Below, one piece after another: positions 1-6,396 of a stretch of DNA of 9,893 nt (positions are counted from its first letter, which is position 1; the number at the start of each line of letters is the position of its first letter). The stretch is taken from assembly GCA_021850555.1 (NCBI GenBank), contig JAJZLX010000609.1:1-9893 (forward strand). The letters are read 5' to 3'. Both the position numbers and the translations under genes were made by a program. The notes under the pieces were generated by a model. The model saw nothing but the letters and a program-made list of their open reading frames with translations. It had not been told where the DNA came from and did no database searches. The stretch is from Pseudomonadota bacterium (GTDB lineage Bacteria; Pseudomonadota; Gammaproteobacteria; Steroidobacterales; Steroidobacteraceae).

Positions 1-231
1 GACATGAGCGTGCACGCGCTCGCCATGGAACTCGGGGTGCCGGCCACCCGTCTGCACGAAATCGTGAAGGAGCGCCGCTCCGTGAGCGCCGACACCGCCG
101 AGCGCCTGGCGCGCTACTTCGGCGGCGACGCCGCGAGCTGGCTGGCGCTGCAAGCGGACTACGACCTGCGCACGCTGCCGACCCGCAAGGACATTGAGCG
201 CAAAGTCACGCCCCGCGAGGCTGCCGCCTGA
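1..231 (+). CDS. higA: HigA-family antitoxin (XRE helix-turn-helix), 5' end outside window
   Basis: This is the C-terminal part of a HigA/VapI-type antitoxin, a DNA-binding protein that neutralises a HigB-type ribosome-dependent mRNase and represses its own operon. The visible 76 residues hold the helix-turn-helix (ALAMELGVPATRLHEIV) followed by the family signature SADTAERLARYFG and a SWLALQADYDL segment, the equivalent of the usual 'FWLNLQxxYDL'. The frame is open to base 1. The first ATG, at 4, falls just ahead of the HTH, where family members normally already have about 20 residues (the 'HPGEIL..EF' region), so I read the gene as cut by the window edge rather than starting at 4. The HigB toxin normally lies immediately upstream and would be outside the window. 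The charged tail after YDL is short. Family assignment is confident; pairing with a toxin is inferred. Confidence 0.85.
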   Translation, partial: DMSVHALAMELGVPATRLHEIVKERRSVSADTAERLARYFGGDAASWLALQADYDLRTLPTRKDIERKVTPREAAA

Positions 232-346
232 TCTGAACCCCGCCGAGACCAATTCGAGCACGTGAGACACGACAGCTATTCAGCAACGGGCAGGCTGCGG
301 GGCGGGAAACGGGTTTTCAGCTCGATCGATTCCAAAGGGCGCAGCA

Positions 347-613
347 ATGACAGAACAGGATACCTACAATATGAGTCAAGCCAATCAGGTGACCCGGAAA
401 CTCGCAGTCATCCTTGGTTGTGCGCTCGCGGCACTTGTGGCTCCGGGAAAGTCATTTGCCAATGCCAAAGATCAATGCTCTTGGACTGGACCAAAACCAC
501 ACTGGACTCATTTTTACAACGGTCGATTGAGTAATGGAATCGCAGTTAGAGTGACACTGCGATTTGATGGCTGCACGGCAACCGGAACGTGGTTCGATTT
601 GGTAAAGAGTTGA
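347..613 (+). CDS. small putative secreted protein, unknown function, possibly frameshifted at its 3' end
   Basis: I do not recognise this protein. It opens at ATG 347, with a second in-frame ATG at 371 that is preceded by AGGA and may be the better start. From 371 the product begins with a typical Sec signal: Lys and Arg near residue 9, a hydrophobic run (LAVILGCALAALVAPG), and a likely cleavage after SFA. The predicted mature part is short (about 50 residues), has two cysteines (in CSW and GCTATG) that could pair, and reads like a beta-strand fragment. Its DNA is visibly less GC-rich than the core genes. Immediately after the TGA at 611-613, the next frame stays open to a TGA at 738-740 with plausible codon use, so the gene may once have been about 131 codons. 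The spacer from 232 to 346 shows no feature I can support. Confidence 0.45.
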   Translation: MTEQDTYNMSQANQVTRKLAVILGCALAALVAPGKSFANAKDQCSWTGPKPHWTHFYNGRLSNGIAVRVTLRFDGCTATGTWFDLVKS

Positions 614-716
614 CGTGCAGGCCGAAGTGAATGCGTCGATAGCGAACGCTCTGAAGGCTGCTGACCGGCTTGCGTTCAAAGACGTTGGAGCGGTGGCCCA
701 AGCAGCCGGTCCGGAT

Positions 717-1103
717 TCATTGTCGTCGCCTGCGCGTTGATCTGTGACGCAGGGATTCCGAATTCATGTGCGCCAGGACGCGCTCAAGAGAGTGCATGGA
801 CGTGGGAAGGCGCATGCGGATGATGACCACTCCGGGGTCCGGCCGGACGTTCTTGACCTTGGTGCCGACCTTGAGCGAGCCGCCGCCACCGCGCAGCTTC
901 AGGTCCTTTACCAGCACCACGGTATCTCCATCCTGCAGCACCGTTCCGTTGGCGTCACGCACCTTGAGACCTGCCTCCCCTGCGTCTGGTTCACCCGGCT
1001 CGATTTGAGACCACTCTTGGCCACAATCGGCGCACACAAAGTGATCACCGTCCGGATAGGTGTTTTCGAGTCCGCACTGCGGACAAGCAGGAATCTGGGA
1101 CAT
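717..1103 (-). CDS. phnA: PhnA/YjdM-like zinc-ribbon protein with aberrant C-terminus
   Basis: The first ~85 residues match the YjdM/PhnA family, named for the phosphonate gene cluster of E. coli but with no settled biochemical role. The N-terminus has a zinc ribbon with two CxxC pairs (CPQC and CADC) followed by QEW. The family core is also present: KVRDANGTVLQDGDTVVLVKDLK and then SLKVGTKVKNVR. I start at ATG 1101-1103 because it places the zinc ribbon as in the family and has GGAG upstream; an in-frame ATG at 1170-1172 would add 23 unrelated residues. After KNVRPDPG the protein departs from the family, which continues with an acidic 'GDHDIDCKIDG...MKLKSEFVKK' end. Here the end is RMRLPTSMHS and onwards, finishing in an Arg-rich tail. 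The 3' portion is therefore probably rearranged, and the product may be non-functional. The gene is convergent with the small secreted-protein ORF and divergent from the toxin-antitoxin pair. Confidence 0.72.
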   Translation of the reverse strand: MSQIPACPQCGLENTYPDGDHFVCADCGQEWSQIEPGEPDAGEAGLKVRDANGTVLQDGDTVVLVKDLKLRGGGGSLKVGTKVKNVRPDPGVVIIRMRLPTSMHSLERVLAHMNSESLRHRSTRRRRQ

Positions 1104-1152
1104 GATTGCTCCGACGGTTGCGGTTTTCGCACCGGCCCGGACGCCAAGGATG

Positions 1153-1182
1153 TGGACATAAACGGTGGGCAAGTGCTAATAT
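1153..1182 (+). promoter_or_regulatory. candidate promoter of the antitoxin-toxin pair
   Basis: A sigma70-like pair is visible: TGGACA at 1153-1158 (5 of 6 consensus bases) and TAATAT at 1177-1182 with an 18-base spacer. The -10 element lies within the palindromic operator, as expected for an autorepressed toxin-antitoxin promoter. This is assigned by eye only. Confidence 0.4.
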
Positions 1183-1199
1183 GTGTACACATTGAGCAC
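1173..1199. promoter_or_regulatory. palindromic operator upstream of the Phd/VapB-PIN module
   Basis: A perfect 12-base palindrome, ATGTGTACACAT (1181-1192), is flanked by matching outer arms, GTGCT at 1173-1177 and AGCAC at 1195-1199. The nested inverted repeat ends 13 bases before the antitoxin ATG and overlaps the candidate -10 element. Toxin-antitoxin operons of this kind are normally repressed by the antitoxin or the complex binding such palindromes. The site also lies in the divergent spacer with the phnA-like gene, so it might affect both directions. The symmetry is read directly; the function is inferred. Confidence 0.6.
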
Positions 1200-1212
1200 A
1201 CTACATATCCCT

Positions 1213-1488
1213 ATGCCTACTCACTCGATCTCCGTCGGCATTCGCGAGTTCCGCGCTCGACTCGCAGAATATCTCCTGAAGAGCGACAAGCCCGTCGCGG
1301 TTACCCGGCACGGTGAGACGATCGGGTACTTCATTCCCGCGCGTGCCGGCCGAGCCGAACTTGATCGGGCCGCCCTGAAGAAGGCGGCCTCCAAGATGGA
1401 CGAGCTTCTGAAGCGCGAAGGCATCACCGAGGCAGAACTCGACGAAATCGACAGAGACTTTCGGGCATGGCGCAAGTCTCGGAAGTAG
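1213..1488 (+). CDS. Phd/YefM-type (VapB-like) antitoxin
   Basis: This 91-residue protein is the antitoxin of a type II module and is predicted to bind both operator DNA and the PIN toxin encoded next. The N-terminal half is a Phd/YefM fold: SVGIREFRARLAEYL (residues about 7-21), then KPVAVTRHGETIGYFIPA, which corresponds to the family's 'pvvItrhGkpvAvlvP' strand-turn-strand. The C-terminal half is charged and helical (ALKKAASKMDELLKREG and ELDEIDRDFRAW), typical of the toxin-wrapping region. I start at ATG 1213, which aligns with the family. ATG 1183 is in frame but lies inside the operator and would put the start within the predicted promoter. The Shine-Dalgarno is weak. The 3' end overlaps the toxin start by 22 bases, implying translational coupling. 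Confidence 0.83.
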   Translation: MPTHSISVGIREFRARLAEYLLKSDKPVAVTRHGETIGYFIPARAGRAELDRAALKKAASKMDELLKREGITEAELDEIDRDFRAWRKSRK

Positions 1489-1916
1489 CGACGGAGCACC
1501 GTGCACTCGTCCTCGACGCCAACATCCTGCTACGCGGCGTATTGGGCACCCGAGTACGGGCGCTCATCGAACGGTATGCTGATCAGGTCCTGCTGATCAC
1601 CCCGCAATCCTGCGTGGATGACGCGCGCGAGTATCTGCCGGAACTCTGCGCCAAGCGGGGTTGGACGGTTGCGCCGGCCGTGGAGCTGCTTGAGGTGTTG
1701 CTCACCGGCGTTCAGGTCGTCGAGGATGCATTACTCGGCGAACTTGAGAAAGATGCTCGAAGACGGATAGACGCGCGCGACCCCGATGACTGGGTGGTCG
1801 TCGCACTCGCCATCGCACTGGGCGCCCCAGTGTGGACCGAGGACACCGATTTCTTCGGTACCGGCGTTGCGACGTGGACGACGAGGAACGTAGAGATCTA
1901 CCTCGGCGAACCCTGA
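1467..1916 (+). CDS. PIN-domain toxin (VapC-like ribonuclease)
   Basis: This 149-residue PIN-domain protein is a predicted Mg2+-dependent RNase toxin, whose target in VapC relatives is usually tRNA or rRNA. The acidic active-site pattern is present in order: D17 in VLDANILLRG, an acidic residue in the central helix (E55, or D51/D52), D108 within RDPDDW, and D126/D128 in WTEDTDFFG. The hydrophobic VVVALAIALGAPVWTED segment is the conserved late strand-helix region. The start at ATG 1467 overlaps the antitoxin gene by 22 bases, the usual two-gene order with antitoxin first. No frameshift or missing catalytic position is seen, so the toxin looks intact. It belongs to a less canonical PIN subgroup rather than classic short VapC, and I give no symbol. 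RNA specificity cannot be inferred from sequence. Confidence 0.83.
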   Translation: MAQVSEVATEHRALVLDANILLRGVLGTRVRALIERYADQVLLITPQSCVDDAREYLPELCAKRGWTVAPAVELLEVLLTGVQVVEDALLGELEKDARRRIDARDPDDWVVVALAIALGAPVWTEDTDFFGTGVATWTTRNVEIYLGEP

Positions 1917-1926
1917 CGACTCGCGG

Positions 1927-1946
1927 TGCCTAGCGGTATCTAGGCA
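1927..1946 (+). terminator. 7-bp hairpin after the PIN toxin gene, possible terminator
   Basis: TGCCTAG (1927-1933) and CTAGGCA (1940-1946) are perfect inverted arms around a six-base loop, starting 11 bases after the toxin stop codon. The position fits a transcription terminator, but only TTC follows and there is no U-run, so it may simply stabilise the mRNA 3' end. In the rest of the spacer to 2048 I see only an AT-rich stretch from about 2029 to 2049, next to the tRNA 3' end. Confidence 0.3.
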
Positions 1947-2048
1947 TTCACAGCGGCCGGTCGCCTGCTATGACGGAGGTGCCTGGGTCAGTACTGCGCC
2001 ATCGCCGCACAATGTATTCGATGATCGCTCATAATTTATTGATTTTAT

Positions 2049-2121
2049 TGGGGCGTGACGGAATCGAACCGTCGACCAGCGGATTAAAAGTCCGATGCTC
2101 TACCGACTGAGCTAACGCCCC
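2049..2121 (-). tRNA. tRNA-Lys (anticodon UUU)
   Basis: The minus strand gives a full 73-base cloverleaf. GGGGCGT pairs with ACGCCCC as the acceptor stem, the D-arm contains TAGCTCAGTCGGTAGAGC, the anticodon stem CGGAC/ATCCG-type pairing holds CTTTTAA (anticodon TTT, decoding AAA/AAG), and the T-arm contains GGTTCGATTCC. The discriminator is A at 2049. The next bases read ATA, so CCA is not encoded and must be added by tRNA nucleotidyltransferase. It lies 63 bases downstream of the queC stop on the same strand, the position it occupies in Pseudomonas, and may be processed from the operon transcript. Its 3' end faces the accessory DNA at 1-2048. Confidence 0.97.
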
Positions 2122-2184
2122 ACCGCAGGTGGCGGCGCGGGGCCCGGAGCGGGCTGCCGCGAGGGCTCGCATGATACCCGGATG

Positions 2185-2874
2185 CTAAAGCTCCTGGTAG
2201 CGTGTCGGGTCGGCTACGCCGGCGGACTCGAAGCCGGCCCGGCGCAGGCGGCACGAATCGCATTTGCCGCAGGCTCGGCCGTCCCCATCGGCCTGATAGC
2301 ACGAGACCGTCGACGCATAGTCCACTCCCAGCGCGAGCCCCTCGCGGATGATCCTCTCCTTGGTCCACTGCATGAGCGGCGCATGAATCCGGCTGGGCCG
2401 GCCTTCGACGCCGGCCTTGGTGGCCAAGGTCGCCAGATTCTGGAAAGCGGACACGAATTCCGGCCGGCAATCGGGATAGCCGGAGAAATCGACCGCATTG
2501 ACGCCAACGAAGATATCCTGCCCCCCGAGCACCTCCGCCCAGGCGAGCGCCAGCGACAACAGCACCGTGTTGCGGGCGGGTACATAGGTCACCGGGATCC
2601 CCGTCGTCGGCTCCTCCGGCACGGCGATCGACAGATCGGTCAGCGCCGAGCCGCCGATGCCCGCCAGGTCGACCCGCATCACACGGTGATCCCGGGCGCC
2701 CAAGGCCACGGCCACACGCGCGGCGGCGGCGAGCTCGGCCGAATGGCGTTGGCCGTAGGAAACAGACAGCGCATAGCACTCGAACCCGCGCGCGCGCGCA
2801 ATGGCGAGCGTCGTGGCCGAGTCAAGACCGCCGGAGACGAGCACCACCGCCCGCGGCCCGCCCCGTGCCTTCAT
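2185..2874 (-). CDS. queC: 7-cyano-7-deazaguanine (preQ0) synthase QueC
   Basis: QueC converts 7-carboxy-7-deazaguanine and ammonia to preQ0 using ATP, in the cytosolic queuosine pathway. The PP-loop ATP-binding motif SGGLDS lies at residues 14-19, followed by SVSYGQRH. The family segments [30 protein letters not shown] and LATKAGVEG are all present. Near the C-terminus four cysteines (C192, C202, C205, C208 in [21 protein letters not shown]) form the zinc site. Counted from ATG 2874 the protein has 229 residues, close to the usual 220-230. In-frame ATGs at 2892 and 2919 would add 6 or 15 residues. The one at 2919 begins 4 bases after the queE stop and has GGGAAAG upstream, so coupled initiation there is a real alternative. 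It is the last protein gene of the operon. Confidence 0.96.
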   Translation of the reverse strand: MKARGGPRAVVLVSGGLDSATTLAIARARGFECYALSVSYGQRHSAELAAAARVAVALGARDHRVMRVDLAGIGGSALTDLSIAVPEEPTTGIPVTYVPARNTVLLSLALAWAEVLGGQDIFVGVNAVDFSGYPDCRPEFVSAFQNLATLATKAGVEGRPSRIHAPLMQWTKERIIREGLALGVDYASTVSCYQADGDGRACGKCDSCRLRRAGFESAGVADPTRYQEL

Positions 2875-2923
2875 ACCCAGATCATCGCTCATACCGACGC
2901 GATCGTCCGCACCGACCATACAT

Positions 2924-3565
2924 TCACTTTCCCGCGACGTTGCCCCAAAGCAGCTTGTGCAGCTGGATCTGCAAGCGCACCGGCAGGCGATCCTCCAGGA
3001 TCCAGTCGGCGAGCTGCCGCGCCGGCAGCTGCTCGTGGCTGGCGGAGAACAGCACCGTGCAGCGCTCATCGAGCCGCAACTCCCCGACCTTGGCGCGGCT
3101 CCATTCGTAGTCGGCGCGATCACAGATGACAAACTTGATCTGGTCCTTGCCATCGAGGAGCGACAGCTCCCCGTAGCGATTGCGCTCCTGCTCGCCGGAT
3201 CCCGGAGTCTTCACATCGACGACCCGCACCACGCGCCGATCGACCTCACCAAGCGGCATCGCTCCGCTGGTCTCGAGCGAGACCCGAAACCCCTCGTCAC
3301 ACAGCCGTGCGAGCAGCTGCGGACAACTCTTCTGCGCGAGCGGCTCTCCGCCGGTAACGCACACATAACGGGAGCCGAGCTCGCGCACGCGCCGCACGAG
3401 CGCATCGAGCTCCCACCACTGCCCGCCGTGGAACGCGTATGCGGTATCGCAATAGCCGCAGCGCAGCGGACACCCCGTGAGGCGCACGAAGGTCGTCGGC
3501 ACCCCGGCGGTATCCGCCTCGCCCTGCAGCGAGTAGAAGATCTCGGTGATCTTGAGCCGCGCCAT
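2924..3565 (-). CDS. queE: 7-carboxy-7-deazaguanine synthase QueE (radical SAM)
   Basis: QueE performs the radical-SAM ring contraction of 6-carboxy-tetrahydropterin to 7-carboxy-7-deazaguanine, the substrate of QueC. The N-terminus carries [21 protein letters not shown] and then the iron-sulfur motif C32-x3-C36-x2-C39 ([11 protein letters not shown]). The SAM-binding VTGGEPLAQ follows at about residues 70-78, and ETSGAMPL and DVKTPGSGE appear further on. At 213 residues it has the normal size. The ATG at 3565 is supported by a GGGAG just upstream. It sits 30 bases after cpoB and 4 to 49 bases before queC, depending on the queC start. The upstream pathway genes folE and queD are not in the window. 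Confidence 0.96.
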   Translation of the reverse strand: MARLKITEIFYSLQGEADTAGVPTTFVRLTGCPLRCGYCDTAYAFHGGQWWELDALVRRVRELGSRYVCVTGGEPLAQKSCPQLLARLCDEGFRVSLETSGAMPLGEVDRRVVRVVDVKTPGSGEQERNRYGELSLLDGKDQIKFVICDRADYEWSRAKVGELRLDERCTVLFSASHEQLPARQLADWILEDRLPVRLQIQLHKLLWGNVAGK

Positions 3566-3595
3566 CCGCTCCCTAGTCCATTGCGCGCGCCGCGG

Positions 3596-4393
3596 TCAGC
3601 CCGTCGGCTTGCCCATCAGCCGCTTCGCCGCCCGCTTGGCCGCATCCGTCTCGGGATACTTCTTGACGACCTGCCTCAGCATCGCGTTCCCCTCATGCGT
3701 CTTGCCCTGCGCGAGCAGCACGTTGCCGAGGGCGAGCATGGCATCGCCCGCCTTGCCCGAATGCGGCCAGCGCGCGAACACGGAGCGGAAAGCCTGCTCG
3801 GCCCTCTTGTAGTGCTGATCCACGAAATGCGTCTCGCCCAGCCAGTACTCGGCGTTCGGCGCGAGCGGGCTCGAAGGGTAGTGCTTCAGGAACCCCTCGA
3901 AGCCGCTGACGGCCGCCGCGTAGCTGCCGGCCTTGAGCGCATTGAACGCCTTGGCGTAAGCGGACTGCTGGGCGGGGGTGACGCCGGGCAGCGCACCGAG
4001 CGCCGCGGCATTGCCCGTAGCCGCCGAGGCGGCCGCGGAGCCCACCGCGGCGGCAGAGCCGGCGAGCGGGGCCGGTCCCTGCGCCACGCTCCGCTTCAGA
4101 GCGCTCAGCCGTTTGTCGAGATTGGCATACAGGTCACGCTGCTGCTTCTCGAGCCTGTGGTTGGCGCGCTGCAGATCATCGACCTGTCCCTGCAGATTGC
4201 GGATCTGTGCCTGCAGGCTGTCCTGCCGCTCGGCGAGCTGCACGAGGCTGCCGTTCGAGACGAAGTGCTCGAGCTTCGAGACCCGCGTATCGAGGTTATC
4301 GAGCCTCACCTGCGTCGGATCCGGACCGGTTGCACAGCCGGCGAGCAGCAGCGTGAGCGCCGCGGCCGGCATCAATAAACGTAAGGCACGCAT
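3596..4393 (-). CDS. cpoB: Tol-Pal coordinator CpoB (YbgF), predicted lipoprotein
   Basis: CpoB links Tol-Pal driven outer-membrane constriction with septal peptidoglycan synthesis by PBP1B. The domain order fits. A signal sequence is followed by a coiled-coil region rich in Leu, Gln and Arg (residues about 29-105, including LEHFVSNGS and LQAQIRNLQGQVDDLQ). Next come an Ala/Gly-rich linker (about 106-140) and TPR repeats to the end (AYAKAFNALKAGSYAAAVSGF, AEYWLGETHF, RAEQAFRSVFARWP, AMLALGNVLLAQGK). The signal ends in LLLAGC with Cys at position 20, a clear lipobox, followed by Ala at +2. E. coli CpoB is a soluble periplasmic protein, so membrane anchoring here would be a difference. The ATG at 4393 has GGGAG seven bases upstream. 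The gene is 24 bases after pal. Confidence 0.93.
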   Translation of the reverse strand: MRALRLLMPAAALTLLLAGCATGPDPTQVRLDNLDTRVSKLEHFVSNGSLVQLAERQDSLQAQIRNLQGQVDDLQRANHRLEKQQRDLYANLDKRLSALKRSVAQGPAPLAGSAAAVGSAAASAATGNAAALGALPGVTPAQQSAYAKAFNALKAGSYAAAVSGFEGFLKHYPSSPLAPNAEYWLGETHFVDQHYKRAEQAFRSVFARWPHSGKAGDAMLALGNVLLAQGKTHEGNAMLRQVVKKYPETDAAKRAAKRLMGKPTG

Positions 4394-4417
4394 GGACAGG
4401 CTCCCGCCGGCTGACGC

Positions 4418-4975
4418 TTACTTCGGCGGCTGCATGGGCGTCAGGTAGACGATGTGCACGCGCCGATTCTGCGCCCAGGCGGCGTGGTTGTTGGCCGGAT
4501 TGATCGGATCCGCCTCGCCATAGCTCACCACCGTGATCTGATTCGGCGAGACGCCCTGCAGCAGCATCGCCTGGCGCACGGATTCCGCGCGGCGCATGCC
4601 GAGGCCGATGTTGTATTCCGGCGAGCCGCGGTCATCGGTGTAGCCTTCCAGGCGCACGCGCGCGCTCGGATGGTCGGCAAGATACTTGGCGTGCGCCGCG
4701 ACGACCCGGATACCGTGCCCGCGGATCACCGAGCTGTTGAAGGCGAAGTGCACGAGGCGGTCGGCGAGCAGCCCCTGCTCCGGTCCGGCAACGGACTGCT
4801 GGCTGCCGAGGGCGCCCTCGCTGGCGTTCGCCCCGCTGCCGGCGCCCTGCGAGCTGGCCCCGGCTCCCGCGCCGGTGGCCGCCTGGCTCGACACGGGCTT
4901 GACGGGCGGCTTGCTCGCGCAGGCGGCAAGCCCCAGCGTCCCCGACACCAACAACACCGCAAGAATACGACGCAT
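4418..4975 (-). CDS. pal: peptidoglycan-associated lipoprotein Pal
   Basis: Pal anchors the outer membrane to peptidoglycan and binds TolB. A lipoprotein signal ends in LGLAAC with the lipidated Cys at residue 19. A flexible Gly/Ala/Ser-rich stretch (about 30-62) precedes the OmpA-like domain (about 70-180). The peptidoglycan-binding motif GYTDDRGSPEYNIGLGMRRA carries the acidic residue (D114) and the arginine (R129) expected to hold diaminopimelate, and NRRVHIVY closes the fold. The usual first strand 'YFDFD' reads HFAFN here, losing both aspartates. At 185 residues it is normal in length. AAGGTG upstream supports ATG 4975. The 88-base gap after tolB is the largest in the core cluster; it contains the 8-base palindrome CCGCGCGG, but I see no promoter I would defend. 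Confidence 0.95.
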   Translation of the reverse strand: MRRILAVLLVSGTLGLAACASKPPVKPVSSQAATGAGAGASSQGAGSGANASEGALGSQQSVAGPEQGLLADRLVHFAFNSSVIRGHGIRVVAAHAKYLADHPSARVRLEGYTDDRGSPEYNIGLGMRRAESVRQAMLLQGVSPNQITVVSYGEADPINPANNHAAWAQNRRVHIVYLTPMQPPK

Positions 4976-5063
4976 ATGTCACCTTACTCCGAATGCACCG
5001 ACCGTCCGGCGCTCATTGTTTGATTGCCAACACGGACCCGCGCGGCCCGCCTCTCTTGAAACA

Positions 5064-6389
5064 CTACCGTCGCGCAAACGGCCCCCAGGCCGGGTCTTGA
5101 ACCTCGCCCTGGGTCGGCTTGAGCGTCATTCCCGTCTGACCGTCGGTCGATATCGTAGCCAGAATGCTCCCGCCGCGCTCACCTTCCAGCTGCTTGGTAT
5201 AGATGATGGTCGCCCCGTTCGGGGCAAAGCTCGGCGTGCTGTCGAGCGGCCCGTGCGTCAGCACGCGGAACGAGCCGGTCTTGAGGTTCTGCACGGCGAT
5301 GCAAAACCTGCCGTCGACGGCCGTCACCATGGCGAGCCGATTCCCGTGCGGGGAGACCTGCGGGTCGGCATTGTAGCCGTTCGTGAACGTGATGCGCTGA
5401 GGGAGGCTCCCCGGCCGGATGCCGATGCGATAGATCTGCGGCGAGCCGTCGCGGTCGGAGGTGAAGTAGATCGACTTGCCATCGGGCGCCCAAGCCGGCG
5501 AGGTGTTGATCGCCGGGGCATGGGTGATGCGCGTGAGGTGCTGGGTGTGCAGATTGAGCAGGTAGATCTGCGGATAGCCGCTGTCGCCGCTCAAGGTGAG
5601 CGCCAGATGCCGCCCGCCGGGCGAGTAGGCCGGTGCGCCATTCTCGCCCGCGCGCGCCGACACGCGCCAGCGCTGACCGGTGCGCACACGCTGCACGTAT
5701 ATGGCCGAAAGGTGGTCTTCGAAGGAGACGTACGTCAGCCATTTCCCATTCCGCGACCAATCCGGCGACATGATCGGAAAACGTGACTCGAGAATCAGGC
5801 GCTGATTGTAGCCGTCGGCGTCCGCCACCACCAACTGGTAGCGCTGGGCGGCGCCTACCCCCGCCTCGGCCACGTAGGCGATACGGGTGTCGAACGCCCC
5901 GCGGATGCCGGTGATCGCCTGGTAGATGGCATCGCTCACGCGATGGGCGGCATTGCGCAACGCCGAAGGCGGTCCCGTGAAGCGCTTGCGCACGATGCTC
6001 TGGCCGGTCAGGATATTCAGCAGATTGAAATCCACGGCGAGCCGCCCATTGGCGAGGCTCTTCACCCTGCCGACCACCAGGTAATCGCTTCCGGTCGCCT
6101 TCCAGGCGGGAAACTTCACCTGCGCAGCGTGCGTCGGCTTCGCCGGCATCTGGCCGCGCGGCAGGACGCTGAAGCGCCCACTGCCGGAGAGATCATGTTG
6201 GATGATGCCGGCCACGTCCGTGGCCGCCGACGGCGGCTCGGAAAACGGCGCGATGGCGATCGGCACCGGGTGAGTCACACCGGAGGTGACCTCGATCGTC
6301 AGTTGCGCATGGGCGGGCCGCACCGCAACGGCGGCGAGCAGTGCCGTGAGCAGCATCATGGGGGCGAGGGCCTGGGTCGATTTCATCAT
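5064..6389 (-). CDS. tolB: Tol-Pal translocation protein TolB
   Basis: TolB is the periplasmic partner that shuttles between Pal and TolA. A signal peptide (hydrophobic MMLLTALLAAVAV) with cleavage after AHA puts the mature N-terminus at Gln29. An N-terminal alpha/beta domain (PIAIAPF, IIQHDLSGSGRFSVL, DYLVVGRV) spans about 29-165. A beta-propeller follows, with repeated blades carrying SPDWSRNGKWLTYVS, APAYSPGGRHLALTLS, SPAWAPDGKSIYFTSDRDG, DPQVSPHGNRLAM and TPSFAPNGATIIYT. The length of 441 residues is near the usual ~430. Two ATGs are adjacent (6389 and 6386); the upstream GGAG is better spaced for the second, so the true start may be one codon later. The start lies 7 bases after the tolA stop. 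Confidence 0.96.
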   Translation of the reverse strand: MMKSTQALAPMMLLTALLAAVAVRPAHAQLTIEVTSGVTHPVPIAIAPFSEPPSAATDVAGIIQHDLSGSGRFSVLPRGQMPAKPTHAAQVKFPAWKATGSDYLVVGRVKSLANGRLAVDFNLLNILTGQSIVRKRFTGPPSALRNAAHRVSDAIYQAITGIRGAFDTRIAYVAEAGVGAAQRYQLVVADADGYNQRLILESRFPIMSPDWSRNGKWLTYVSFEDHLSAIYVQRVRTGQRWRVSARAGENGAPAYSPGGRHLALTLSGDSGYPQIYLLNLHTQHLTRITHAPAINTSPAWAPDGKSIYFTSDRDGSPQIYRIGIRPGSLPQRITFTNGYNADPQVSPHGNRLAMVTAVDGRFCIAVQNLKTGSFRVLTHGPLDSTPSFAPNGATIIYTKQLEGERGGSILATISTDGQTGMTLKPTQGEVQDPAWGPFARR

Positions 6390-6396
6390 TTCTCCG

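Noticed and set aside
205..214. Ten-base match (GTCACGCCCC) to the tRNA-Lys 3' end, considered as an att site
   Set aside because: It is in inverted rather than direct orientation relative to the tRNA, only ten GC-rich bases long, and inside higA coding sequence; chance is the simplest explanation.
262..534. A 90-codon plus-strand frame overlapping the small secreted-protein ORF
   Set aside because: It overlaps the better candidate at 347-613 in another frame, has no recognisable motif or ribosome binding site, and has an irregular composition; the 347 frame has a clear signal peptide.
744..1316. A 190-codon open plus-strand frame running opposite phnA and into the antitoxin
   Set aside because: It is antisense to the zinc-ribbon gene and out of frame with the Phd-like antitoxin, and crosses the operator; no family features.
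2801..4378. A 525-codon open plus-strand frame
   Set aside because: It is antisense to queC, queE and cpoB, with no recognisable domain.
4976..5063. The 88-base tolB-pal spacer as an internal promoter or attenuator
   Set aside because: A TTGGCA and an 8-base palindrome (CCGCGCGG) are present, but no matching -10 at suitable spacing and no hairpin with a U-run were found.
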